Assembly (NCBI GenBank): GCA_010093605.1
Contig: MU004185.1
Coordinates: 1,926,539 to 1,990,538 of the forward strand
DNA: 64,000 bases
Direction: 5' to 3'
Origin: Lophium mytilinum
Lineage: Eukaryota > Ascomycota > Dothideomycetes > Mytilinidiales > Mytilinidiaceae
Shown here: piece after piece, positions 55,248-64,000 of the stretch
Position numbering within the stretch: position 1 is the stretch's first letter
Layout: each line of letters opens with the position of its first letter
Translations under genes and position numbers: made by a program
Notes under the pieces: model-generated
What the model was told of the DNA's origin: nothing
Databases searched by the model: none
Seen by the model: the letters and a program-made list of their open reading frames with translations, nothing else

Positions 55248-55895
55248 ATGATATCCTTACCACTCTGTGGCCTCCTGGTACTCTTCCTTACCGTATCCGT
55301 GAGCAGTGCGCGCCCGCCACTTCAAATACCCATCCGCGAAACATGGCATCCACACGCCGGCGCCACCGAGAGGCGCCCGTCAAACCTCCCTTGCGTCCAA
55401 ATCCATTGCTCTGCGTTGCAAGGACCACCCGGAGCTCGAGAGTTCAGAAGCACGATGGACATCCAAGTCTACATAGACGGCCACTACGCGTTCCTCCTGC
55501 ACGGCGAGAAAAACGCACACCAAGCAACGAGATGGAACTGGCACGGGCTCCTCGACAATAGTGGCGCAACGTGGGACTTCCAGATGAACGGCTTCTGCGG
55601 AAATGCCGAGTATCGCAGGATCAACGTTCCTCCAGGCAGCAATTTGGATCAATTGAGAAGGACAGAGAGGCTTTATAGCCTCACTACTGTCCGGAGCCAC
55701 CAGGAGGTCGATTGGGATTGTCTTGACCGCGGGAATGATGTGCTGAAGTGCTCGCTTTGGGAGACGGTCCACGAGAATAAGAAGGATTCGAGTTGCGCAG
55801 CGCGTGCCACCCCGAGACTTTGTTTCTATCGACCGGAGTGTGATAGCCACCAGCGTGGATCTGAGAAGTTTGTGTCAGATACAACCGGTCCTTGA
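55248..55895 (+). CDS. Small secreted cysteine-rich protein
   Basis: An intronless frame of 215 residues. ATG 55248 begins a signal peptide, MISLPLCGLLVLFLTVSVSS; the open frame upstream has no better ATG. The mature part has eight cysteines, in LPCVQIHC, GFCGN, DCLDRG, LKCSLW, SSCAAR, RLCFYRPEC, enough for four disulfides. A beta-like core MDIQVYIDGHYAFLLHGEKN precedes ATRWNWHGLLDNSG. No family recognised. Size, secretion and cysteine content fit an apoplastic or effector-like protein, but so would many wall proteins. It sits in a repeat-bearing intergenic neighbourhood. Confidence 0.7.
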   Translation: MISLPLCGLLVLFLTVSVSSARPPLQIPIRETWHPHAGATERRPSNLPCVQIHCSALQGPPGAREFRSTMDIQVYIDGHYAFLLHGEKNAHQATRWNWHGLLDNSGATWDFQMNGFCGNAEYRRINVPPGSNLDQLRRTERLYSLTTVRSHQEVDWDCLDRGNDVLKCSLWETVHENKKDSSCAARATPRLCFYRPECDSHQRGSEKFVSDTTGP

Positions 55896-57287
55896 GAGAG
55901 AGACTGTACATGTACCTGAGCAGAGTCGTGGGCACCGTGAATGAGGGAGCTATTCGGAAGCATTCAGATGATACTATATGCTGGCGTAGAACGTCGGAAA
56001 TGTTGCGGATAAGATCGCTGACGTCCACAGACGTGTCTCTTCACTCCTCTTATTCTCGTAGTGTATACCCATAATTAGATTCCTGATGGTAGTATCAATT
56101 GATAAATGCGCGAACTCTGCCTGTCCAGTTTAGTTCGCGAAAGACAGGGGAAGTAAGTCCAGGCTTAAATGGTGCTGGCAACACGACGGCATCGGCAGGT
56201 CCGGCGTCATCTCTAAGTCCAGCCCTACACTTCGCGAACGTTGCCATGACCACATTGCCTCGCAAAGGAAGGTAGATGTGTGAAAGAGGCGTTGATGAGT
56301 CTTGAGGAGGTATTTAAATATTGCTGATGGATGCGAAGAGAACGGATGGAATCGCTGAAGCCGAAATGAGAAGGAGTCGCGCGCTAAGAATGCTGATTAA
56401 GCAACGCCTATCTACCCTACTTGCGACGTCTCATTCTTTCCATCCAAAATACACCCCACTGTGAATTTGATAGGCGTGACTGTAGTAGGCCTACGACTGA
56501 TCTGATATTCCTCTGCACGGCTTCCGCCCTTGCTTGCCGAACACCACTGTTAGGAGCGGCCCCGCTAGAGGTGTTTAGACGATCCAAATGATGGTGTAAT
56601 TTCTAAGGTACGAACTTTTGAATTGGTATTCGATGCTCTTAATTTCAAGTCACGGATATGCCGCTGCACAGCTTCCGCCCTTGCTTGCCGAACACCACTG
56701 TCAGGAGCGATCCCGCTAGAGGTGGTAATCTTCATATTCTTCGAGCGTTCTGCCTAGTCGATTCAAGACGACATAGAAGATGAATGCTTCAAGAAAAAAG
56801 ATTGCACGTGAGTTTCAGGCATGTGTACACCTATTCAATGCTGTCAGAGGTGGCCTAGCTAGTTTAGATATGGTGCGTGCCATCTTTTGACTCTTTGGAA
56901 AATGAATTGAGGCACCCATGACGGTCGCGAGCATACGTAAAGGCTTAGAATGACTTTTGGGATATCTCCGTTGTATTATACGCAATGCCGCTATGCTACT
57001 CCCCAACACCAAAGGCATCGATATCGCCTGATGACCGAAACCCAAATCACCAATCGTACATCAACAGCCTGAACTCCAGTTCGTTCACGCAGGGAGTCAC
57101 ACCAGCTCCAGATCCCGGTCCCAAGCATATCCGCCGCTTGTACCATGAATCACAGTCACTTGCCCTCCTGTTGAAGCCGACTTTCGCTGCCCAAAGCAAC
57201 ACATCAGGCCAGACCGGCTGATCTTGCCCTGCGAATCCTATCCTCAACTTTGTTAAATGGGTTCCGCCAACTCTCAAGGAAGATACT
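55896..57287. other. Intergenic region with repeat copies
   Basis: 1.4 kb. Two direct copies of the dispersed repeat (56513 and 56661) and a third decayed site near 56832. No gene called. Confidence 0.5.
56513..56721 (+). repeat. Two direct copies of the dispersed repeat
   Basis: 56513-56571 and 56661-56721 are almost the same 58 bp: CTGCAC-GCTTCCGCCCTTGC, then TTGCCGAACACCACTGT, AGGAGCG and CGCTAGAGGTG. They are 148 bp apart. A shorter relative, TGCTGTCAGAGGTGGCC then TAGCTAG, is at about 56832-56858 and, inverted, at 26395-26430. Confidence 0.7.
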
Positions 57288-59044
57288 TCAATCCTCGACA
57301 CTTACGCCAGCCTTGTCTCCCGCCTTCGCACTCTGATCTTGAGTCTTCGACTCTTTTCCCTGTGCACTCTTCTCGTTAGCTTTTGTGCTGACAGCAGACT
57401 TTTCTCCGGCAGGAGCTTTTGAGGCAGTTGGAGCTTCATCTTCCTCATCGCTCTCCTCCTCAGATGAGTCTGACGAGTCGGATTCCTCCTCGTCCTCGTC
57501 CTCCTCTTCCTCACTACTCTCCTCTTTCGCTTTGACGACTGGCTTTTCACCAGCCTTCGCGCTCAGCTCCGGCTTCTTTGCGGCAGGAATTTTTGATGCG
57601 GTTGGAGCTTCTTCTTCGCTCTCATCCTCCTCCGACTCGTCAGACTCGTCGGACTCATCCTCTTCACTACTCTCCTCTTTTTTCACGGATGCCACTACCT
57701 TTTCTTCATGCTCCGGCTTAGGCCCCCTGTACAATGGGCTCAATGTGCTCATCACATCCGGTCCAGGGTCACCCGCCTCCTCGTCAGTCTCATCCTCACT
57801 GCTTTCCTCTTCGTCGCTTTCCTCCTCCTCGCTCTCCTCGTCTTCGTCTTCATCATCATCCTCTTTAGTTGCTTGGCTGTTCTCATTCGCCTTGATATCT
57901 TCCGGGCTAGCCTCAGTGTTCGAATGGTGCACAGCTACGGGTGCTTCAGAGACTCCACCAGTAGCAATGTCCCTAGGCGGCGCATCGGATTTGTACTTGT
58001 TGTCCCCAGGCTTAGCTAGGCGTGGTATAGCCTTCATAGTATCACCTGCCTTCTCTCCCTTCTTCCCAGTAAACTTGGCGGTATCCTTCTTTTGAGCAGA
58101 TTTGGGGGTATCGTTCTTCTTAGTAGTTGAAGCAGCAGCCTTCTTCTCAGTGGGCTTGGCGGTACCCTTCTTCTCAGCAGACTTGGAGGTATCAGTCTTC
58201 TTAGTTGTCGAAGCAGTAGCCTTCCTCTCAGTAGACTTGGCGGTATCCTTTTTCTCAGCAGATTTGGCGATATCGTTCTTCTTAGTAGTCGAGGCAGTAG
58301 CCTTCTTCTCAGCAGCCTTAACGCCCTCTTTCTTGGTCGCCTCGACGGTAGGGGTCGCGGGCAGCGGCACCGATTTCGGGCTCAAGATACCACGAGCTGC
58401 AGCAGCCTTCGACGGTGTTGTGGGAGTGTTCACCTTCTCCGTCAGCAACGGATTGGTAGTGGCGATGTTGACAGGTATAGGTTTCTTCGCGGCGCCCTTC
58501 GCGGCGGCTTCAGCGCTGAGGACGCGCATGGCGAGGGCAGTGGCGGGATCCTTGTTCTCCTGCTTGGCGGGAGCTTGAGCAGTGGTTTTGGGGGCAGATG
58601 CTGCGCCGGGGACAGGTTTCGGGGTCATGGGAGCCGCAGCGACGACCTTGATGTTGTCGTGCAGTTCGCCGTACTCGTTCCATTCTTCGATCTCCTCGAG
58701 GTCCTAGGACGGACTGTCAGAATAGCTCGTACTAATGATTTGGGACAAAACGTGCTATCCTAGCTCTCTGTAGCCAACGCCTTGATATCATATGAAGAAG
58801 CTGCACTTACAGCAATAACGTAACCCCCCTGCACCAGCATGGGGAGCTTTTTCCCCATCGCCCTCCTCTGAAACAGTTTCCGTGCCAAATCATCTGTCGC
58901 GGTGTCCTTGTACGTGAACGGAATCTTATTCGCCTTCAAGATCGTCTCAATGCGGGATGTTGCAGTAACGATATGTGAGGACCCCGCAGTGAGCGAGGTA
59001 AAGAGGTAGAGGGTGGGGTCATTGTCGAACACCGCTAGCTCCAT
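57288..59044 (-). CDS. Glutaredoxin/SH3BGR-fold N-domain with acidic-lysine repeat tail
   Basis: Two minus-strand exons, 59044-58811 and 58703-57288, encode 549 residues. Residues 1-~95 look like a thioredoxin fold of the SH3BGR/glutaredoxin-like group: LYLFTSLTAGSSHIVTATSR, ETILKANKIPFTYKDTATDD, KKLPMLVQGGYVIA, DLEEIEEWNEYGELHD. The redox CxxC is absent, as in SH3BGR proteins. The tail is low-complexity: repeats of the type KKDTAKSTERKATASTTKK (five or so), then acidic blocks EDDDEDEDEESEEEESDEEE and a duplicated segment EEAPTASKIPAAKK / DEAPTASKAPAGEK. Near the end a GTAAGT occurs (GAGVSVED), so another 3' exon is possible. Role unknown. Confidence 0.75.
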
Positions 59045-59543
59045 GATGGATCGCTCTAGAGGGTAGTAGAGCCGGGAAAATTAGAGGAAAGAGACGGCGA
59101 AGAGGACACAGAATTCAGGTAAGTTCTGAAAAAAAGTAGTGAGAGGACGGGGGGAAGATGGAGAGCGAGGAGGTGTGTTGGCGCGTCGTTGTCGAGGTGC
59201 AACTAAGCTGCCCCACTAAGACCCCTGCGGGTCTGCCTAACCGAATAAGGACGCCAAGAGATATTTCCAGGGTCCACTTCACTCCCAGATAGTCGCAAGT
59301 CACGTCGCCTAGGGTGGATTGATGAGGTCTCGAAGTGGTTAGATGAATACACCTGCAGCATGCGACACCTTATCGAGGCACTCAAACAGTGGTAAATAGA
59401 GGCTTTTGTATACAGCCAGCATCAAAGCGTGAATTCGTGGAATATTTTCATCAAAAGCGACCGGCTATAGGTATCGAAAACGATCAAAGCAATCGAGCGA
59501 CCAAGTATTGGTCGCAACTGTTTTCCTTCCTAGAGCATTGACA
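59045..59543. other. Intergenic region, no gene seen
   Basis: 499 bp between the start of the SH3BGR-like gene and the 3' end of the bZIP gene, both on minus. Confidence 0.4.
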
Positions 59544-61110
59544 TTACTGCATGATCATGCCCACATTGCTCTTGGCAGCCGAAACGGCCATCAGCGCGTC
59601 ATGAACTTCGAACTCCTCGAGAACAGCGCCGAACCTAAGAATTCAAACGTCAGAGAGCAGGTTCAACGTAGGGGAAGGAAGCTCAACATACCCATAACAC
59701 CTGACCTTTGCCAACAAGTCTCCCTTGATAGCCTCAAACTCCTCCCTCGTGATGTCATAAAAGCGCTCATGCTTCATGATCATCGCCCACGCCATGATGG
59801 GCGTAATCTCGCCATCTAGTGGCAGTCGGTTGCTCAGATCCAATAGCTTCAGCAGGTCTGGCATCGTTATGTCAGGCATTCGGTGCGGATATGGGTCGTT
59901 GGGAGTGGCCACAATATGCGACTCGGGCGGGCAGGTGGCCATGAGCGCGTGGCCGGATACGTCGGCGTCGGAGTCGGAGGCCCGCACCAGCAGCATCTGC
60001 ATGTGGTCCATGCAAGGTCGCTCGAGACTGTGGGGACACAGAGAGGTGTCAGAATGATTCTTCGGGGATAGTGGGTGGCTGACGGATGGTATGGTCTTCT
60101 CTTTGTTCATGCCTCGTGAGAGGTATAAACAAAAAGATGTAATGAAGGAGAGTCGTTGATGGAGGTGGCAAGGTGTGATGGAGGGAGGTAATAGGCTACT
60201 GCTGGGGTGGAGGAGAAAGATAGGGCGTTCGATCGTACGTCAACACGAAGTCAATTCCGACTTGGTCATAATCCATGCCGTTGTTTGGCTGCTGTCTGGG
60301 ATGCGGCGGGGGCGACATCTGCCCAACCCCTTGAACTTGCGGCGTTGCGCTTGGAGGTGATGTGTAGCCGGTAGAGTTTGAACCGGGTCCGTAGCTGCCG
60401 GAAATGCTGCCGGTTGAGCTACCACCGTAGTTGGAACTACCAACTCTGCCGAAGCCAGCGGTACCTGGGCTAGACAAGTCGAATGATATACCGTGTGCGA
60501 TGAGGATCTCTTTCAGCCTTCGGTTCTCTTCCGCTATAGCGTCTCGTTCTCTAGCAGTGGTGCCGAAGGTATCTTTTAGGCGAAGTACTTCTTGCTCGAG
60601 AGCTTTGATGTACATTTCTTTACGTTCTCGATGAGTCCTGGTCAAATCATTAATAAGATGCTATGCAGAGTATGGATGATGCCTACCTCTGAGCTTGCCG
60701 ATTTAGTTCCTGCCTCCGAGTCAGAGCGGGTTTACTATCAGGCTTGGGACCCCTTCGCTTCGGTGTTTGTCCATCTAAAACACGGTCAGAGTCAGCACTA
60801 TAGAGGCTTAGCGACACGAACCTCTAGTAGTCTTCTTGTCGCTGGTCAAGCTTTTGAAGAAACCGAAGTTCGCTAATGGACTCTGTGACTTGGCTGATTC
60901 ACTGCCTGCAGGAAACCAATGCCCCATACTCTCCTTTACCGACACGAGCCCAGATGAACTACCCCGTCTATGACTGCCCACGAAAAGATCCTCGGAAGGA
61001 AATTGTCGAGGAACATGAAACGGGGTATGTCCAACCGGTACGTCGGAAGGAGAGTAGTTGGGCGGAGACGTCAGCACATCTGACCAGGGTGGATATCTTT
61101 GATGAGCCAT
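59544..61110 (-). CDS. bZIP transcription factor
   Basis: Five minus-strand exons, 61110-60822, 60774-60687, 60637-60239, 60027-59701 and 59634-59544, encode 397 residues. ATG 61110 gives MAHQRYPPWSDVLTSPPNYS. The basic region spans the second intron: LTRRQELNRQAQR plus THRERKEMYIKALEQEVLRL. It has the N-x7-R arrangement of bZIP domains (NRQAQRTHR), with a leucine zipper to about residue 175 (LEQEVLRLK, ERDAIAEENRRLKEILI). A Gly/Ser/Pro-rich linker follows and a conserved C-terminal helix block: MPDLLKLLDLSNRLPLDGEI, PIMAWAMIMKHERF and FGAVLEEFEVHDAL. The domain order fits a fungal AP-1-like regulator; the target genes are unknown. All five junctions hold phase. Confidence 0.88.
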
Positions 61111-63268
61111 GGCAATGGAAAGAGATAGTAATGAGACACTTAAAAGAATAGATGTTGTCGCTTGACTAGAAATGAAGGCCCGGAGTACATTATATGCATT
61201 TCTGTGATGAAAGAGATAGCCATCCTCCATACGAGTGTTGTTGGGATCAACTGTCGCAGCACACGGCCGGCGTATTGAAAAGCCGATAGAAATATGATTT
61301 TACCCACGCCGGAGGTCTATTCTGAGTTGTCTTGATTCCGGGGAAGACTCAAGACGACTCCGTGCAGCCGGGACACCTCTCAAAAGAGATAACGCTTGCA
61401 GTTCACCCGTAAAGGGTATACAGATCGAGACAATCTAGCTCATAACAGGCTGTCGATGCGGTGGCCGAGCAGAACGGGCGCGAAGATCGCATGGGATGAA
61501 GCCCGAGGATGGAACATGGACAACGTCGCGCAAACGAAAAGCATCAAAGCGACGGGCCAAAGCATGAAGAAAGAGAACGTACCGGAGCCATTGCGCATCG
61601 AATGCAGGTCGCCCAGGTCGGTGCTACCTTTGTGGTCGGGTGATATAGTTGCCATGCTATAATTCGCGCATTGATCGACAGAAGTCGCTGTCAAGGCGAT
61701 GGCCTATCTGAACAGATGTAAGCTTTATGTAGCTTTGAATGTATGGCGCAGATGAAACAGTGTTCACGGGGTGGCGCAGAGTACTGGGTGTAGTGCAGCG
61801 GATCCAGATATCTCAACGGTGAGGGAGTGTGAGGGATAACAGTAAATAGCGCGGACGAATAGAAATATGCGAGATCCCGCACGGTATGACGAGCAAATGG
61901 GGTAGTTGGGGAGATGGACTGGAAAGTAGCATACGTAGTGTGGTGGGATGGTGCAAGTGTAGAATGGAGAAGTTGAAGCAACAACAACACTCACACGATA
62001 GATGCTGCAAAGACAATGCTTTGAGTGACGCGTTACAGTCGGTAGTCAGGACGTGTGAGAATTTGCACAGCCCCAAGAGGTTTGGCTATTTGGAATCCTG
62101 GAACATGGGATGGTAGGGCTGGATGGAGTTTGGGTGTCACGGCGGCACAAAATCCGGCGGAGCGCGGGGTTCGGTGCCAAATCCGGCGGCTTGTAGCCTT
62201 CCAGCTGGCCGCTACAGCCGTTGCGCGGTGCCAAGCGGGGCGTGGGGAGGTCTCTCTAGAGGGTAGTCGGCGGCGGATGATGACAGCGTGGTGAGGAAGC
62301 TGGCTGAATTGAGGTCGGCCGATGAAACGCAGGGAGCAGCGAGATTCTTGGCGAGGTGCTACGTGCGCTTCCAACTGCACTCAGGCGTTAGGCTTGTGGC
62401 TTGCAAGGCCTTTTTGATGCACGTCTTCGTCACTTCGAAGGGCTGAGTGCTGCGGTGCTGTGCGTGGCATCCGGCTACATCGGCAGCGGAGAGCAGTACT
62501 GCTGAGAGTGGCGACTGGGCATGTAAGATAGGTGCGGAGAGCTGAGGGCATCGCCATTATTCTGTCAAAGCGCACACAGCAATAAATTATGCAGGCCGCT
62601 GTGTCAGCAGAGCCTAGATCCCGATTCGCATTCGTCCTTCCACCCGCCTTCAGCCTCCCATTCCAACAGCTTTCACCCGAATCGACCCCGGCACGTGCCT
62701 GAACGACCTAGGGAAGATCCTTGGGCCCTGAAATGGCTCCCGAGCCATATGGCTCTATCAAGCCGCCCGCCGGCTACACCAGGCGTGTAGTCGACTGAGA
62801 GAATATCTAGTCAGTAAGTGCATTTTCAGCCTCAGGAACGCTCAACATCATTATGAAAACGATGTCTGAAGTCTTTAAGTTGCTGGCCATGCCGTTTTCT
62901 TGAGTTTTCACACAGATGAGCATGAACAAGCAGAAAGTACAGATTTCCAAGTAAATAACTCTGTTCTGTAGCCCTGACCGGTAGTCGTTGCACCACACCA
63001 CCCCGTCCTGCAAGGGGTGTCCTTTCCCGTGCCATCAAACATCAACCGTACCAGAACCACTTGAAGCAGAACCCCAGAACTGACAAGCGGCCTGACAGGC
63101 CTCTCTCCCGAGATACAGCCCTGCCGCCGGGTACCTAGGAACCTCCAAATGCACTAACGACTAGTGTGGACCCTCCAACCAATAGAACCACCCTAGCGTC
63201 GTTGATTATACATTTCCTCACCAGCTTCATCCCATCTCACCTCGTTGCGCTTCCATCTCACATCGCAC
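61111..63268. other. Divergent intergenic region, no gene seen
   Basis: 2.2 kb between the bZIP and acyltransferase starts. Many overlapping short frames on both strands (61400-62380), none with an ATG context or domain. One perfect hairpin ATGGCT-CCCG-AGCCAT lies near 62733-62748. The 200 bp upstream of 63269 is C/T-rich, promoter-like. Confidence 0.45.
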
Positions 63269-63758
63269 ATGCCGTTCTCCCCGCTTGCCCAGCTCCGCGG
63301 GTTGGTCCTTCTCCTCCCATGGACCGCGTATCTCCTTGGCGCCGACGTCGCGCTCTCGCTGCTTCTGCCTCTCAAACTACTCTTCCCCACCCTCGTGTTT
63401 AACGCGTCCTCTCTTATCGCAAACAGCGTGTGGGCGTGGGTCCAAAGAATCTTCGTCACCTGGAATCATGCCAGCATTATCGTTTCTTCGAACCAAAGGC
63501 TACCGAAAGGGGAGTCGGCGATTGTGGTCGCGAATCACGTGTCCTGGACCGATTTCTACCTGATCCAGGAGGTCGCGCAACGGTCGGGGATGCTGGGGCG
63601 GTGTCGGTGGTTTGCGAAGAACAGTCTACGGTGGGTGCCGTTTCTGGGTTGGGGCTTGTGGGCAATGGGGATGCCGCTTGTATCCAGGAACTGGACAAGG
63701 GATGAGCGGGAGTTGGAGAAGGTATTTAGAGGAGTGGTACAGAAGAAGTGGCCTGTTT
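63269..63758 (+). CDS. PlsC-type acyltransferase, first exon, 3' end unresolved
   Basis: Exon 1 runs from ATG 63269 to a GTGAGT donor at 63759 and encodes 163 residues plus one base. An N-terminal membrane segment, LRGLVLLLPWTAYLLGADVA, and a second, LSLLLPLKLLFPTLVFN, precede the catalytic HxxxxD box, NHVSWTDFYL. KNSLRWVPFLGWGLWAMGMP and SRNWTRDERELEK follow, as in eukaryotic lysophosphatidic-acid acyltransferase-like proteins, which acylate lysophospholipids in the ER. The second exon should carry the glycerol-binding EGTR-like motif. Downstream of a candidate acceptor near 63843 I see only a partial match (a region reading YPDRITK), so the rest of the gene is either past the right edge or altered; I do not model it. 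Confidence 0.75.
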
Positions 63759-64000
63759 GTGAGTATCTTCATCGATTTTGTTATGTTTCTCATCTTTCTA
63801 GTTTCGTTCAGTGTTCTTTACCATATTTTATAAACTCATACAGTGACAAGCCATAAGTCTGGGCACACCGGTTCGCCACTGCTTGGGTACCCTGACAGGA
63901 TCACGAAGATTCAAGGGCGATGTCGAGTTCTCAGCAGTGTATTCTAAACTGCCTCTAACTGATTGGCTGCTCAGTAGACACGCTAGCTCTTACAGCGGTG
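63759..64000. other. Intron and unresolved continuation of the acyltransferase
   Basis: Begins with the GTGAGT donor; a TACAG acceptor candidate lies at 63838-63842. After it no frame gives a convincing match to the expected domain before the window ends. Confidence 0.4.

Noticed and set aside
57385-58095. Ser-rich frame on the plus strand opposite the acidic protein
   Set aside because: It is the antisense of GAG/GAT-rich acidic codons; no ATG context, no domain.
1-64000. LTR elements, DNA transposons, CRISPR arrays or rRNA
   Set aside because: No reverse transcriptase, integrase or transposase motif, no long terminal repeats, no regular spacer array and no rRNA-like stretch was seen by eye on either strand.

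Overview
The window reads as nuclear DNA of a filamentous ascomycete (Pezizomycotina), most likely a dothideomycete. Genes are split by short GT-AG introns (mostly 45-90 nt). They include fungal hallmarks such as a BRO1-domain PalC of the ambient-pH pathway, a NatC Sm-like subunit, a nuclear-encoded complex I subunit, a fungal NLR (Helo-like/NACHT/ankyrin), a Zn2Cys6-type regulator and several secreted proteins. No tRNA, rRNA, CRISPR, LTR element or transposase was recognised by eye.

Layout. 1-7239: tail of a fungal transcription factor, an MFS transporter and an NTF2-like repeat protein, all on +. 7240-11383: 4 kb without a convincing protein gene, holding four E-box/TATA promoter-like units around degenerate GGATCAAAA repeats. 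11384-14635: two divergent coiled-coil genes, each followed by an array of short hairpins. 15612-19868: a divergent pair of secreted proteins, one of them an HExxH metalloprotease. 21193-26380: three F-box/leucine-rich-type paralogs, one of them a pseudogene. 26915-30642: an NLR. 31100-39444: aldo/keto reductase, VOC protein, CPBP-type membrane protease, secreted protein and APC permease. 40629-46808: housekeeping-like genes (PalC, Naa38-like, NDUFB10-like) mixed with uncharacterised ones and an NmrA/SDR-like protein. 46986-50609: tandem repeats and one gene whose ATG appears to be split by an intron. 50610-57287: a WG/GW-rich protein, a 9-bp microsatellite, a small cysteine-rich secreted protein and dispersed repeat copies. 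57288-61110: a glutaredoxin-fold acidic protein and a bZIP factor. 63269 to the right edge: a PlsC acyltransferase running out of the window.

The genes do not form one obvious pathway. Conserved core genes alternate with accessory, fast-changing stretches (NLR, F-box paralogs, secreted proteins, repeats). The observation I would follow first is the pair of 3' hairpin arrays at 11122-11401 and 14152-14635: about two dozen small perfect or near-perfect stems that differ in sequence but keep the fold, many with GNRA- or UNCG-type loops when read in the sense of the adjacent gene. Second is the group of four E-box/TATA units at 7826-10048.

Exon limits were worked out by hand from splice motifs, reading frame and paralog comparison, and have not been tested against transcripts.
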